64,000 nucleotides of DNA from Lacrimispora indolis DSM 755 (GCF_000526995.1 NZ_AZUI01000001.1:3204001-3268000), one strand, 5' to 3'; shown: positions 7,776 through 17,001, counted from the stretch's first letter. Numbers and translations are program-made. Notes: generated by a model from the letters alone, not told the origin.

Positions 7776-9263
7776 TTATACGAGCCCGATGAACCGGAAC
7801 CATGTCAGGGAGGCGATGATCATCAGGGCCCATTTTGCCAACAGAACCAGCGTGCCGTAAAGCAGCTGTTCAAGCACATTGAAAAAGCCGGTGTTGTAGT
7901 AGATTAGGTTGACTTTGCTGTGAGGAGGTAAAGTGATTGTGTCGGAAATACAAAATGCGGCCGGAAGAGCCAGGGCCACCGGATTGATTCCGGTTGCATT
8001 GGCAATACCGATGATGGTTGGAATGAGTATAATGGTCCGCACTGTTTTGGATGTAAAGATGAAGTGGCTGAAACTGGCAATGAGCATGATAACGGCAAAT
8101 ATTAAGGTAAAGCTCATGCTCTCTATGCCTAAGTGTGCAAACAGGGCGTTAAGTCCCCAGGCAGCCACGCCGGTTTCATCCAATGCCACGCCGGCAGCGT
8201 AAGCTCCGCAGGCGAAAATCAGCAGATTCCAGGAGATTTTGGCCTCTTTCCATTTCAGAATGCCAAGATAGGGCATGAAGAACAATGCCGCCGATAAAAT
8301 GGCCACCATAACAAGGCTGAGCTGGAACCCGAAAAGATGGATCTGTCTGGTATCAATGGCCCATAAGGCTATGGTGATCCCAAAGATGACCAAAGCTTTC
8401 TTTTCCACCAGACTCATCTTGCCAAGATTTTTACGTTCTTCTTCCAGAAGGCTTAAGTTTACCTTGGCATTGGAGGCGGGAATCTTAAAAAGGATCTTTC
8501 CGATAAAAAAGGAGGCCAGGAGGGTCAGGATGGTGACAGGGGCGGAGGCAATGAACCAGTAAGTCCACGAAATGTTCTGTCCGGTCAAATCCTTAATAAA
8601 ACCAATGGCCATGATCTGGGCGCTGGTTGCGGTTACAATGGCTCCTGTGGACAAATTGTTGGACTGGATTCCCTGTAAGGCCAGAAGCTTTCCCAAGTTA
8701 TTCTTAGGGTCATTCATGGTAGTTCCGAAGGCTTCGATCACCAGAAGGACGATGGGGAACATCATTGCCGCCCGGGCGGTGGTAGAAGGCACCACAAAAG
8801 CGATGAGAAAGTTGGTGGCAATTAAAAGCAGCAGGATGCTGTTTGCGCTTTTGCCGAACCTGGTTATGAGGTTAAGGGCAAGACGTTTGGCAAGGCCGCT
8901 TTTTTCCATGCCTGAGGCGATGATAAAGGCTGCAAAGGTCAGCCAGATGACTTCATAGCCCAATACGCCCATGGCCTTTTCCTCTTCCCAGACGCCAAGG
9001 AGGGGGAGGGCTACGATGACCAGGAGGGAAACCGTGTAATTGGGGATGCTTTCCGTGACCCAAAGGATGAGGGCGGTCAAGAATACGCCCAGGGCCATTT
9101 TTCCTGCATAGGACAGGCCCACAGGGATGGGGGTGGAATAGAAAAGGCCGAATACGATCAATGCGGCCGGCAGCCCGAAAAATTGCATTTTCAGTTCAAA
9201 AGGGCTTTTGACTTTTTTTACTTTGACTTCCTGCGTTGACAATGTTGCTTTTGCTTCATTCAT
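7776..9263 (-). CDS. DASS/SLC13-family anion:sodium symporter
   Basis: 495 aa, polytopic (about 11-12 hydrophobic segments), with an amphipathic charged N-terminus. The SLC13/CitT family pattern is visible: WVTESIPNYTVSLLVIVALP, the first substrate loop VVPSTTARAAMMFP and the second half SHFIFTSKTVRTIILIPTIIG. Members move dicarboxylates, citrate, sulfate or phosphate-type anions across the inner membrane. It heads the minus-strand cluster with the exported protein and apgM, and is divergent from the LysR gene at 9506, which is the likely regulator. The exact substrate cannot be told from the sequence. Confidence 0.87.
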   Translation of the reverse strand: MNEAKATLSTQEVKVKKVKSPFELKMQFFGLPAALIVFGLFYSTPIPVGLSYAGKMALGVFLTALILWVTESIPNYTVSLLVIVALPLLGVWEEEKAMGVLGYEVIWLTFAAFIIASGMEKSGLAKRLALNLITRFGKSANSILLLLIATNFLIAFVVPSTTARAAMMFPIVLLVIEAFGTTMNDPKNNLGKLLALQGIQSNNLSTGAIVTATSAQIMAIGFIKDLTGQNISWTYWFIASAPVTILTLLASFFIGKILFKIPASNAKVNLSLLEEERKNLGKMSLVEKKALVIFGITIALWAIDTRQIHLFGFQLSLVMVAILSAALFFMPYLGILKWKEAKISWNLLIFACGAYAAGVALDETGVAAWGLNALFAHLGIESMSFTLIFAVIMLIASFSHFIFTSKTVRTIILIPTIIGIANATGINPVALALPAAFCISDTITLPPHSKVNLIYYNTGFFNVLEQLLYGTLVLLAKWALMIIASLTWFRFIGLV

Positions 9264-9288
9264 GGCAACATCTCCTTTCTCACAATAT

Positions 9289-9304
9289 CTTATTGTAGCC
9301 TAAG
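9289..9304. promoter_or_regulatory. Candidate LysR-type operator between the DASS gene and its divergent regulator
   Basis: CTTA-N8-TAAG inverted repeat in the 242-bp divergent intergenic region, in the position expected for a LysR-type site acting on the DASS cluster. The repeat is short, so this is a suggestion only. Confidence 0.35.
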
Positions 9305-9432
9305 TGTAAAATTTTAGTTGGAAAAAGTACAACGATAGATTTTTATATTCATTTTATTTTCAGGGGAGGAATCCATGATTTTATAAATTAATCTTATGAG
9401 GTTAGGAATAATGTTTATTTAAAATAGAAAAA

Positions 9433-9461
9433 TTGACATAAATTTGTGGATTTGCTATAAT
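9433..9461 (+). promoter_or_regulatory. Consensus sigma-A promoter for the LysR gene
   Basis: TTGACA (9433-9438), 17-bp spacer, TATAAT (9456-9461). It lies 45 bp before the LysR start and is perfectly placed for it. Confidence 0.85.
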
Positions 9462-9505
9462 CTCCATAAATATATTTTATGCAAGAGACTGAAAGGAGAA
9501 TGATG

Positions 9506-10438
9506 ATGAATCTGGAAACCCTGGAAACCTTTCTGAAAGTCGCCGGAAACCACAGCTTTACCCAGACTGCCGCAGAGATGTTCTGCTCCCAGGCGGCTGT
9601 TTCCATACGTGTGAAAAGCCTGGAAAAGCATTTTGGGACCGAATTATTTGAAAGGGATAACAACCGGATAGGATTGACAAAAGAAGGGAAGCTGCTGCTT
9701 CCTTATGTGAAGACCATCATGGAGACCATGAGGGGAGCGGAGAAGGAGATCTATGCTTCTGAGAACTTAAAAAACAGGGAAATACGGTTTGCCTGTTCCG
9801 GCACCCCGGGAACCTATATCTTTCCACCCATCATTCATGCATTTTCAGCCAAATATCCGTCTGTGACCGTGGTGAACCACGTAGAATACACTCAGAATGT
9901 TTTTGAGGATATTGAATCAAAGGCCTTTCCTTTTGGATTTGTCAGCCAGCCGTTTCCTCCTCAAAGAGAGATGCTGTTGTATGAGGAGCTGACGGATGAC
10001 CCGCTTGTCTTTTTCGCTTCAACGGATAATCCTTTAAGCAGGAAAGATGAGGTGGGGCTGGAGGATTTGGTGGGAGAGAATCTCATGACAACCAATCCCC
10101 GGTCATCCATTGTTAAGTACTTAGAATCTGCCGGAAGCTTAAACTTTCCGAAAAAGAACATCCACGCCATTGGAAACATCGAGGCAGTGAAGAAATGTGT
10201 GGTGGATAATAAGGGAATCGGCATCTTGTCAGTTCTGGCAATTGAAACAGAACGTAAATATGGGGTGATCAAGGTGTTGAAGCTGAAAGACTCCATAAGC
10301 CTCACCAGGAAGATCTATGCGGTGTTTCATAAGGATCAGCCCTTATCTCTTCCTGATGAAGTATTTCTGGATTTTGTGAAGGATTATATGAAGTCACAGG
10401 GATCCGGCAAAACTCCTTCTGCCGGTAACCGTCCTTAG
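9506..10438 (+). CDS. LysR-family transcriptional regulator
   Basis: About 310 aa with the N-terminal winged helix-turn-helix (MNLETLETFLKVAGNHSFTQTAAEMFCSQ start, then AAVSIRVKSLEKHFGTELFER) and a C-terminal periplasmic-binding-like effector domain. Three consecutive in-frame ATGs occur at 9500, 9503 and 9506; AGGAG at 9494-9498 is best spaced for 9506. It is divergent from the DASS-apgM cluster and probably controls it in response to a transported anion. It converges with and overlaps the next LysR gene by 4 bp at the stop codons. Confidence 0.88.
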   Translation: MNLETLETFLKVAGNHSFTQTAAEMFCSQAAVSIRVKSLEKHFGTELFERDNNRIGLTKEGKLLLPYVKTIMETMRGAEKEIYASENLKNREIRFACSGTPGTYIFPPIIHAFSAKYPSVTVVNHVEYTQNVFEDIESKAFPFGFVSQPFPPQREMLLYEELTDDPLVFFASTDNPLSRKDEVGLEDLVGENLMTTNPRSSIVKYLESAGSLNFPKKNIHAIGNIEAVKKCVVDNKGIGILSVLAIETERKYGVIKVLKLKDSISLTRKIYAVFHKDQPLSLPDEVFLDFVKDYMKSQGSGKTPSAGNRP

Positions 10439-11313
10439 TCGAATAATACCAGGTTGATGAAGGCCTGGAATGCTTCCGTCTGGAATTTATCCTTATGGAA
10501 TACCACATGATTCATGCAGCTGATATCCAGATTCTTTACCTCTATTTCTACGATTTCCCCTTTTTTAATGGACTCATCGGCAAAAATTCTGGGAACAATG
10601 CCGATCCCGATATTCTCCCTTACAGCCTGGAGGATCACATCGGAGTTGGTGCTGGACCAGAGAGGTTCAGCCGATAAATTGTTTAAGGCAAGGGCGAAGT
10701 CAAAGGTATCCCGAAGGGTACAGCCCTGTTCTCTCAGCAGCAGAGGTTCTTCAATGAGCCGGTCCAGTGCCACCGGCTGGGCAAGACGGTCTGCAAAGGG
10801 GTGGCCGGGGGCGCAGATGACTGCCATGGGATAGGAGGAAAAGGGGATCTTCTCCAATTTCTCATCAGGGATGACTCCCTCAATCAGGCCGATATCCAGT
10901 TCATTTTTAAGAAGCTTGTTTGTAACCTCCTGGGAATTGTTTACTATCACCTTTAGCTGGGTATCAGGGTTTGTAAGGGTAAAGCGGGATACCACTTTAG
11001 GAAGTAAGTAGGTGGCCAGGGTTACGCAGGCGCCGATTCTTAAAGGAGCCTGAAGATGCAGGGCACCGGAATAGTTTTCCAGATCCTGATACAGTTCCAG
11101 GAGAGGGATGACCTTAGACAAATAAAATTTTCCGTTCTCATTGATGACCACTCTGCGGGATACACGGTCAAATAAAGGCGAGCCAACGGATTCTTCCAGT
11201 TCATTGATGGCGTGGGAGATGGCAGGCTGGGTCATGGACAGCGCCTTGGCTGCTCCTGTGATGCTGCCTTCTTCACACACCGTTTTAAAGATAGTCAGAT
11301 GTCTTAAGTTCAT
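10435..11313 (-). CDS. LysR-family transcriptional regulator
   Basis: 292 aa: helix-turn-helix at residues 1-60 (NLRHLTIFKTVCEEGSITGA start) and a substrate-binding-like effector domain containing LRIGACVTLATYLLPKVV. It is transcribed away from the enolase-superfamily cluster starting at 11795, so it could regulate that cluster, itself, or both. An inverted repeat at 11328-11376 just upstream of its start looks like its own operator. A decayed second copy of this gene is found at 17827-18115, on the far side of the same cluster. Confidence 0.88.
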   Translation of the reverse strand: MNLRHLTIFKTVCEEGSITGAAKALSMTQPAISHAINELEESVGSPLFDRVSRRVVINENGKFYLSKVIPLLELYQDLENYSGALHLQAPLRIGACVTLATYLLPKVVSRFTLTNPDTQLKVIVNNSQEVTNKLLKNELDIGLIEGVIPDEKLEKIPFSSYPMAVICAPGHPFADRLAQPVALDRLIEEPLLLREQGCTLRDTFDFALALNNLSAEPLWSSTNSDVILQAVRENIGIGIVPRIFADESIKKGEIVEIEVKNLDISCMNHVVFHKDKFQTEAFQAFINLVLFD

Positions 11314-11327
11314 GTCAAAGATCCTTC

Positions 11328-11376
11328 CATTACCAAGATGTTATATAATAATCTTCATTATATCATTTTGATAATG
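11328..11376. promoter_or_regulatory. Inverted-repeat operator candidate upstream of LysR
   Basis: CATTACCAAGATG (11328-11340) and CATTTTGATAATG (11364-11376) are inverted with 11 of 13 positions paired, about 15-63 bp upstream of the LysR start. The paralogous site beside the decayed LysR copy (18051-18100) has a perfect 16-bp version of the same arm, which supports a conserved binding site. Confidence 0.6.
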
Positions 11377-11431
11377 AGATGAACAGGGATTTTTAGAAAA
11401 ATATAGAAAATATTGTTATATTAATATCTTC

Positions 11432-11493
11432 AAATAGACGGAAGCATTGAATTCATGAGTGTACCTGGCCATGTACTCTGTTTCCGTCTATTT
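11432..11493. other. Long-stem hairpin in the 480-bp intergenic region
   Basis: AAATAGACGGAA (11432-11443) pairs with TTCCGTCTATTT (11482-11493). The 38-nt interior can form a smaller stem around GTAC/GTAC. It may be a terminator for an older transcript or a small structured RNA; its right side is followed only by a mixed TTA-rich stretch. Apart from this hairpin and the promoter at 11693, nothing is recognised in 11377-11794, which is AT-rich. Confidence 0.45.
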
Positions 11494-11692
11494 TATTTGC
11501 TGAGAAACATGCTATTACATTTTTAAGATAACTTCAAGGAATCATACAGGCAGTCAATGGTTTTGTTAAGTATGTACCATAAATCGGTAGAATTTAGCAA
11601 GAAAGAAAACGAAGTTTTTTATTTCTTATGTTAATGTGCATAATTTGTAAATAAAAATAAAAATTATTATATTGAAAATGTACAAAAAAGAA

Positions 11693-11737
11693 TTGACAAA
11701 TCAATTCGAACTTATTATAATGTTCACATAGCGAACA
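11693..11737 (+). promoter_or_regulatory. Promoter and operator candidate of the enolase-superfamily cluster
   Basis: TTGACA (11693-11698), 17-bp spacer and TATAAT (11716-11721), followed immediately by the inverted repeat TGTTC-N7-GAACA (11721-11737) over the expected transcription start. The position suits repression by the GntR regulator encoded at the end of the cluster (17050), which is inference. Confidence 0.75.
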
Positions 11738-11794
11738 AGTGAATAAATGATGTAGTGATTATATAAATGAAATAATAAAAAGGAGGATTGCGAG

Positions 11795-12991
11795 ATGAAA
11801 ATTACCAAGATTGAGGTATTCCGTCTTCCAACAGCCAACAGCAGGCAGAACAGCCCAGTTGGCTGCCGCGTGCACACGGATTCGGGCATCTGGGGCGACG
11901 GCGAAGCAGGGATGGCCTACGGGGTGGGAGGAAGCGCCGCATTCGGCATGATTTGTGATCTGGCTGAATTGGTGGCAGGAATGGACCCGCTGCAGACGGA
12001 ACTGATTTGGGAGACCATGTATAAAAAGACTTTCTGGGGACAGAATGGAGGACCGGTTGTATTCTCCGGAATTGCGGCTATTGATGTGGCGCTCTGGGAT
12101 ATAAAGGGAAAGTACTTTAATGTTCCGGTATACCAGCTTCTTGGCGGGAAAGTGCGGGATAAGCTTCGCACATATGCGAGCCAGCTTCAGTTTGGCTGGG
12201 GGCAGACAGGTGTGTCCGGGCATCTGTGGGCAGTTACCCCGGAAGATTATGCTTATAATGTGAGGCTTGCCGTCGGAGAGGGCTTTGATGCAGTCAAGAT
12301 AGATTTTTTTGACAGGGATGAAGAGGGGAAACCTTTAAGCTTTCTTGATACGACAGGATTTTTGACGCCAAAGCAGTTCAAAATGGTAGAGAGCCGTATG
12401 AAGGCCGCAAGGGAAGCGGCGGGAGATGAGGTCGATATCATTATGGAGAATCATTCTTACCCGGATGCGTTGGGAGCGGTACAGCTGGCGAGACTGGCTG
12501 AGAAATACAATATCCTGGCTTTTGAAGAGCCCAATACGCCTACAGCCCAGACTGTTGAGTACATAGCAAAGTATACCTCAGTACCAATTGCAAATGGGGA
12601 ACGATTGTATTCCCGCTGGCAGTACGCAGATCATTTTAAACGCAATCTGCTTCAGCTTGCCCAGCCGGATATAGGAAACTGCGGAGGCATCTCCGAGGTA
12701 AAGAAGATTTGTGATATGGCACATGCCTATGATGCCGGTATTCAGATCCATGTGGCAGGCAGCCCTCTTGCTACAAATGCGGCTCTTCAGGTGGAGTGTA
12801 CCATTCCCAATTTTGTCATCCATGAGCACCATACGTGCAATCGTATGGAAACTTGTCTAAATCTTACAAAATATAATTTACAGCCCGAAGGCGGATATTT
12901 CACTGTCCCGGAATGTCCAGGGATTGGAAACGAATTTTTACAGTCCGCAATCAATCATGCAATTCTTTATAAATCAGTGGAGAAGAAGTGA
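11795..12991 (+). CDS. Enolase-superfamily acid-sugar dehydratase-like protein (MR/galactonate dehydratase group), paralog 1
   Basis: 398 aa with the enolase-superfamily capping domain (about 1-125) and TIM barrel. Metal ligands are visible as Glu218 (in MENH), Glu244 (FEEP) and Glu269 (NGER), with His220 and His319 (IQIHVAG) in the positions of the acid/base histidines of D-galactonate dehydratase. The first ligand is Glu where DgoD has Asp (from memory of the family). Such enzymes abstract the proton alpha to a carboxylate, dehydrating or epimerising sugar acids. Two close paralogs follow (14499, 15704), with an APC permease between the first and second. The substrate is not predictable. 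Confidence 0.85.
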   Translation: MKITKIEVFRLPTANSRQNSPVGCRVHTDSGIWGDGEAGMAYGVGGSAAFGMICDLAELVAGMDPLQTELIWETMYKKTFWGQNGGPVVFSGIAAIDVALWDIKGKYFNVPVYQLLGGKVRDKLRTYASQLQFGWGQTGVSGHLWAVTPEDYAYNVRLAVGEGFDAVKIDFFDRDEEGKPLSFLDTTGFLTPKQFKMVESRMKAAREAAGDEVDIIMENHSYPDALGAVQLARLAEKYNILAFEEPNTPTAQTVEYIAKYTSVPIANGERLYSRWQYADHFKRNLLQLAQPDIGNCGGISEVKKICDMAHAYDAGIQIHVAGSPLATNAALQVECTIPNFVIHEHHTCNRMETCLNLTKYNLQPEGGYFTVPECPGIGNEFLQSAINHAILYKSVEKK

Positions 12992-13026
12992 TGAAATGAT
13001 AATTTGAAAAATTCGGAGGAAACATT

Positions 13027-14424
13027 ATGGCAATAAAAATTGTAAAAGAACCGAATCCGAAGCCGGGAACTCTTGGAAGGATAGAGTTATATGCGCTGGC
13101 AATCGGGCAGGTAATCGGAGCTGGTGTAATTACCCTTATTGTTCCGGCAATCAAGATGACCGGATATTCTGCATGGTTAGCCTATTTTGCCGCAATCATT
13201 ATGGGATTTGTCATGATTGCACCTAATATTTTTATATCCTCCACATTAAGGCTTGGGGGAGGAAACTACTCCATGCTCTGTGATTTAGCGGGTCCCACGA
13301 TTTCCGGTATTTTCGCATTTGCTTATCTGACACAATGTCTTTCGCTTTCCCTGTTCGGAGCGTCTGCTTCCGCATATCTGGGGGATATTATACCGGTATT
13401 AGGGGGACGGGGGCCACGGATCATTGTGGGAATCTCTCTTTTGACCTTCTTCTATGTGGTCAATTTGCTGGGGATTGATATCATGGCCAAAGCACAGAAA
13501 ATGATGACATGGCTGCTGATCGCGGCACTGGTGATTTTTTCGGTTGCCGGCATCGTTAAGATGAAACTGCCGATTTTTGATTTTACAGATCCGGGATTTT
13601 TGGTGAATGGCTGGGGAATTACATTCGCAAACGGGCAGATCAATGGAGGCTTTTTTGGCGCAGTGCTTCTCTTTGTTTATTCCTGTCAGGGCTACTATAT
13701 GACAACCGCTTATGGCCGTGACGCAAAGAATGCCAGAAAAGATATTCCGGTTGTTCTGATCATGGCAGTTCCTACTCTCCTCGTACTGTACGTAGGCGTT
13801 GCGCTGGCGGGAACAGGCGTTATGAGCATTGAGGAATACGGGAATTCCACAACACTGGTGTTTGCAGCACAGCGTATCTTTCCGGCATGGCTCTTTTATG
13901 CATTCATTATCGGAGGGCCGATTATGGCATTACTTTCTACCTTAAATTCCAGCTTTGCCTACAACTCCATCACAATCGGCCAGTCCTGTGATGATGGCTG
14001 GCTTCCGGTTTCGTTTGGAAAGAAGAACGGCAAAGGTGCCCGCATATGGATTTTGACCTTTATGTATGCGCTCGGTATAATCCCGATTTTATTTGGTCTT
14101 TCCATTACGGTTATCACAAATATGGTTCAGCTTTTCACCTCATTTTTTGCCTTTCTCAATTTTGTTGCATACATAAAAATGCCGAAGAAATATCCGGAGG
14201 CATGGAAGAAAGCCCGTTTTCATATCTCGGCCGGACTGTACTATGCAGTCTGCGTTGTATCTTTGGTTTGCTTCCTTATTGTGTTCTGGAAAGCCTGTCT
14301 GTCAATGAATATGTCTCTCGCAGTGGCAAATATAACAGCTCTGCTGGTAATGGCAGTTATTGGCATTTGGCGTGCAAAGTCGGGAAATATTGAGATTCAT
14401 ACCTCTGTCTGGGCGGAAGATTAA
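13027..14424 (+). CDS. APC-superfamily permease
   Basis: 465 aa, about 12 hydrophobic segments, with the amino acid/polyamine/organocation signature near the N-terminus (ALAIGQVIGAGVITL) and the broken-helix glycine-rich motif. APC carriers exchange or symport amino acids, polyamines and related organic acids. It sits 35 bp after the first enolase-superfamily gene and is embedded in that operon, so it probably imports the substrate of these enzymes. A sugar-acid transporter of another family would be more usual here, which makes an amino-acid-like or N-containing acid substrate worth considering. Confidence 0.85.
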   Translation: MAIKIVKEPNPKPGTLGRIELYALAIGQVIGAGVITLIVPAIKMTGYSAWLAYFAAIIMGFVMIAPNIFISSTLRLGGGNYSMLCDLAGPTISGIFAFAYLTQCLSLSLFGASASAYLGDIIPVLGGRGPRIIVGISLLTFFYVVNLLGIDIMAKAQKMMTWLLIAALVIFSVAGIVKMKLPIFDFTDPGFLVNGWGITFANGQINGGFFGAVLLFVYSCQGYYMTTAYGRDAKNARKDIPVVLIMAVPTLLVLYVGVALAGTGVMSIEEYGNSTTLVFAAQRIFPAWLFYAFIIGGPIMALLSTLNSSFAYNSITIGQSCDDGWLPVSFGKKNGKGARIWILTFMYALGIIPILFGLSITVITNMVQLFTSFFAFLNFVAYIKMPKKYPEAWKKARFHISAGLYYAVCVVSLVCFLIVFWKACLSMNMSLAVANITALLVMAVIGIWRAKSGNIEIHTSVWAED

Positions 14425-14498
14425 TGAAATAACAGGTAAGATTGTGCCGCTTGTATTTCTGCTGCGGCATTTAAAAAAAGGAAAGGAAGGGTAATACT

Positions 14499-15680
14499 AT
14501 GAAAATTACGAAGGTCGATGTAATGCTTCTGGAAGGTGAAAATAATCCGTCCTGGCGTCCGGCGGTATGCCGCGTATATACAGACGAAGGCATTTACGGA
14601 GATGGTGAAGCGGCAATTGCTTATTGTACCGGCGCTCCCGCCGCTTATAGCATGATTTGTGATCTGGCGAAAATGATCATCGGGATGGATCCGCTGGATA
14701 ATGAGGTCATGTGGGATAAAATGTATAAAAATACATTCTGGGGACAAAATGGAGGCCCGATTATTTTTGCCGGTATGAGTGCCCTTGATATTGCTGTCTG
14801 GGATATAAAAGCAAAGCATTTTAATGTGCCGCTTTATAAGCTTCTCGGAGGAAAGAAGAGGGATAAACTCCGGTCCTATGCCAGTCAGCTGCAGTTTGGA
14901 TGGAGCGACCATTATGAAATGGCGGCAAAGACGGAAGAGTATGTGGAAAATGCAAAGATGGCAATGGATGAGGGATACGATGCAATCAAGATAGATTTCT
15001 TCATGTTTGACAGGGATGGAAGAAAGTTCAACAATGAGCTGGAATCAGTCACTTTGTTAAAGCCCTATTATACCCAGCTGATAGAGGAGAGGGTTGCAGC
15101 TGTCCGTGAGGCCATAGGTCCGAATGTGGACATTATCATGGAGAACCACTCTTTTCCGGATGCAAATTCAGCGGTTCAGCTGGGCCGCATTGTCCAGAAA
15201 TACGGCATTTTCTATTTTGAGGAGCCCAATACCCCAACTCCAAAGACGGCTAAATATATTTGTGAAAAACTTCAGATGCCGATTGCCCACGGAGAGCGTC
15301 TGTATACCCGGTGGCAGTATGCGCCGTATTTTGAAAACCAGTCAATCCAGGTCATTCAGCCGGATATTGGAAACTGCGGCGGTGTCACCGAGGCAAAGAA
15401 AATATGTGACATGGCTCACGTCTATGACGTGTCTGTCCAGGCTCATGTGTGTGCAAGTCCGATTTCCACAGCGGTAGCCTTACACTTAGAGGCGGTGATT
15501 CCAAATTTCTGTATCCATGAGCATCATGTTTTTAACCGCCATCAGTACAACAAAAACTTTGGAAAACTGGATTTGCAGCCGGTACACGGCTATTTCACCG
15601 TTCCCGAGACGCCGGGGATAGGCAATGAATTGTCCGAGTACTGTTTTGAACATTATATAGCCAAGACAACTGTCAAATAA
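14499..15680 (+). CDS. Enolase-superfamily acid-sugar dehydratase-like protein, paralog 2
   Basis: 393 aa, collinear with the protein at 11795 from the N-terminus (MKITKVDVMLLEGE) to the C-terminus (YFTVPETPGIGNE). The same catalytic set is present: KID motif, Glu-Asn-His after the third barrel strand, FEEP, HGER and QAHVCASP with the base histidine. The start is supported by GGAAAGGAAGGG upstream. It is separated by 2 bp from the leader of the third copy. Divergence between copies appears spread along the protein, so they probably act on different stereoisomers or successive substrates; this is inference. Confidence 0.85.
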   Translation: MKITKVDVMLLEGENNPSWRPAVCRVYTDEGIYGDGEAAIAYCTGAPAAYSMICDLAKMIIGMDPLDNEVMWDKMYKNTFWGQNGGPIIFAGMSALDIAVWDIKAKHFNVPLYKLLGGKKRDKLRSYASQLQFGWSDHYEMAAKTEEYVENAKMAMDEGYDAIKIDFFMFDRDGRKFNNELESVTLLKPYYTQLIEERVAAVREAIGPNVDIIMENHSFPDANSAVQLGRIVQKYGIFYFEEPNTPTPKTAKYICEKLQMPIAHGERLYTRWQYAPYFENQSIQVIQPDIGNCGGVTEAKKICDMAHVYDVSVQAHVCASPISTAVALHLEAVIPNFCIHEHHVFNRHQYNKNFGKLDLQPVHGYFTVPETPGIGNELSEYCFEHYIAKTTVK

Positions 15681-15703
15681 ATATGTTTCAGGAGGAAAAA
15701 TTC

Positions 15704-16894
15704 ATGAGGATTACGAGTATAGAGGTTTATCTAGGTTATGCAATTACCGTGAAAGTTAATACGGATGCCGGAATCAGTGGTTTTGGAGAAGCGGGACTTG
15801 CCTATGGAAACTGCAAAGAGGCGGCTTTCGGCCAATGCCAGGATTTTGCAAAGCTTGTGATAGGTATGGATCCTTTCAATACAGAGGAAATATGGGAGCA
15901 TTTGCACCGTCATACATTCTGGGGAATGGGAGGCGGAGTTGTTGTGACGTCTGCAATGGCTGCGATTGATACTGCGTGCTGGGATATCAAAGGCAAGTCC
16001 CTTGGGCTTCCGGTATATAAGCTTATCGGCGGAAAGACGAATAAAAAGCTCCGTTCATACGCGAGTCAGCTTCAGTTCGGGTGGAAGAAACTGATTGGAG
16101 AGACAGGCGCCTTAGGACTGCTGTATGATCCAAAAGATTACTATGCTGTTGTAAAGGAGGCTATGGCTGATGGCTACGATGCGGTGAAGATTGATCCGGT
16201 ATTCGCACCCTATGAGCCGAAGGGACTGGCGGAGGTATTTGCGTCACAGGGAACCCATCACCGCAGTTCCTTCAGACAGCATGATCTGCAGCTGGCCGTG
16301 GACCGGATTGCGGCAGCGAGAGAGGCCGGCGGACCGGATTTGGATATCATTGTTGAAATCCACTCTCTGTTGGATGCCAACACTGCGTCAGAGCTTGGAA
16401 GAGCCCTTGAACCGTACCGGATTATGTACTATGAAGAGCCTACCATGCCTTGCAATCCGGATATGTTTAAGCACATCAAACAAAGCTGCTCCCTGCCTCT
16501 TGCAACGGGAGAGCGCAGCTATACACGATGGGGATTCCGTCAGTTCTTTGAGGACAGAACCTTAAGCATTATTCAGCCCGATCTATGTAATACAGGCGGA
16601 ATTACGGAAACAAAGAAAATATGTGATATGGCTCAGGTTTATGACATCGGTGTCCAGATTCATGTGTGCGGCGGCCCTATTGCTACGGCAGCGGCTCTTC
16701 AGGTTGAGGCAGCGATTCCCAATTTCTGCATCCATGAGCATCACAATGCGGCACTGACAAAACCATGCATTGACGCCGGTATCCACAATTATCAGCCGTC
16801 CGGAGGATTCTTTGAAATTCCGGAGCTTCCGGGTATCGGACAGGAGATGAGCGAGGAAGAAATGGCAAGAGCGAAAAAAGTGGTGATTGCCTGA
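15704..16894 (+). CDS. Enolase-superfamily acid-sugar dehydratase-like protein, paralog 3
   Basis: 396 aa. An upstream in-frame ATG at 15683 would add seven residues, but AGGAGG at 15690 serves the ATG at 15704, which gives the family-type start MRITSIEVYLGYAITV. The metal ligand site reads VEIHS rather than MENHS, and the barrel has a longer insertion before the first ligand (around FAPYEPKGLAEVFASQ), so it is the most divergent of the three. The other ligands (YEEP, TGER) and the base histidine in IQIHVCGGP are intact. It ends 33 bp before a strong terminator. Confidence 0.85.
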   Translation: MRITSIEVYLGYAITVKVNTDAGISGFGEAGLAYGNCKEAAFGQCQDFAKLVIGMDPFNTEEIWEHLHRHTFWGMGGGVVVTSAMAAIDTACWDIKGKSLGLPVYKLIGGKTNKKLRSYASQLQFGWKKLIGETGALGLLYDPKDYYAVVKEAMADGYDAVKIDPVFAPYEPKGLAEVFASQGTHHRSSFRQHDLQLAVDRIAAAREAGGPDLDIIVEIHSLLDANTASELGRALEPYRIMYYEEPTMPCNPDMFKHIKQSCSLPLATGERSYTRWGFRQFFEDRTLSIIQPDLCNTGGITETKKICDMAQVYDIGVQIHVCGGPIATAAALQVEAAIPNFCIHEHHNAALTKPCIDAGIHNYQPSGGFFEIPELPGIGQEMSEEEMARAKKVVIA

Positions 16895-16926
16895 TGAATC
16901 CCATGTGATTCTGACAGGAATAGCAG

Positions 16927-16963
16927 GCGGTCTCTTCACCCCCAATACAGGTGAAGAGACCGC
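16927..16963 (+). terminator. Intrinsic terminator of the enolase-superfamily operon
   Basis: GCGGTCTCTTCACC and its reverse complement form a perfect 14-bp stem with a 9-nt loop, followed by TTTTCTTTTTT. Confidence 0.93.
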
Positions 16964-16972
16964 TTTTCTTTT

Positions 16973-17001
16973 TTGACAAACAGAAAACAGTTATGTATAA
17001 T
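16973..17001 (+). promoter_or_regulatory. Consensus promoter for the GntR gene
   Basis: TTGACA (16973-16978), 17 bp, TATAAT (16996-17001), starting within the U-tract of the preceding terminator. The regulator is therefore transcribed separately from the operon. Confidence 0.85.
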
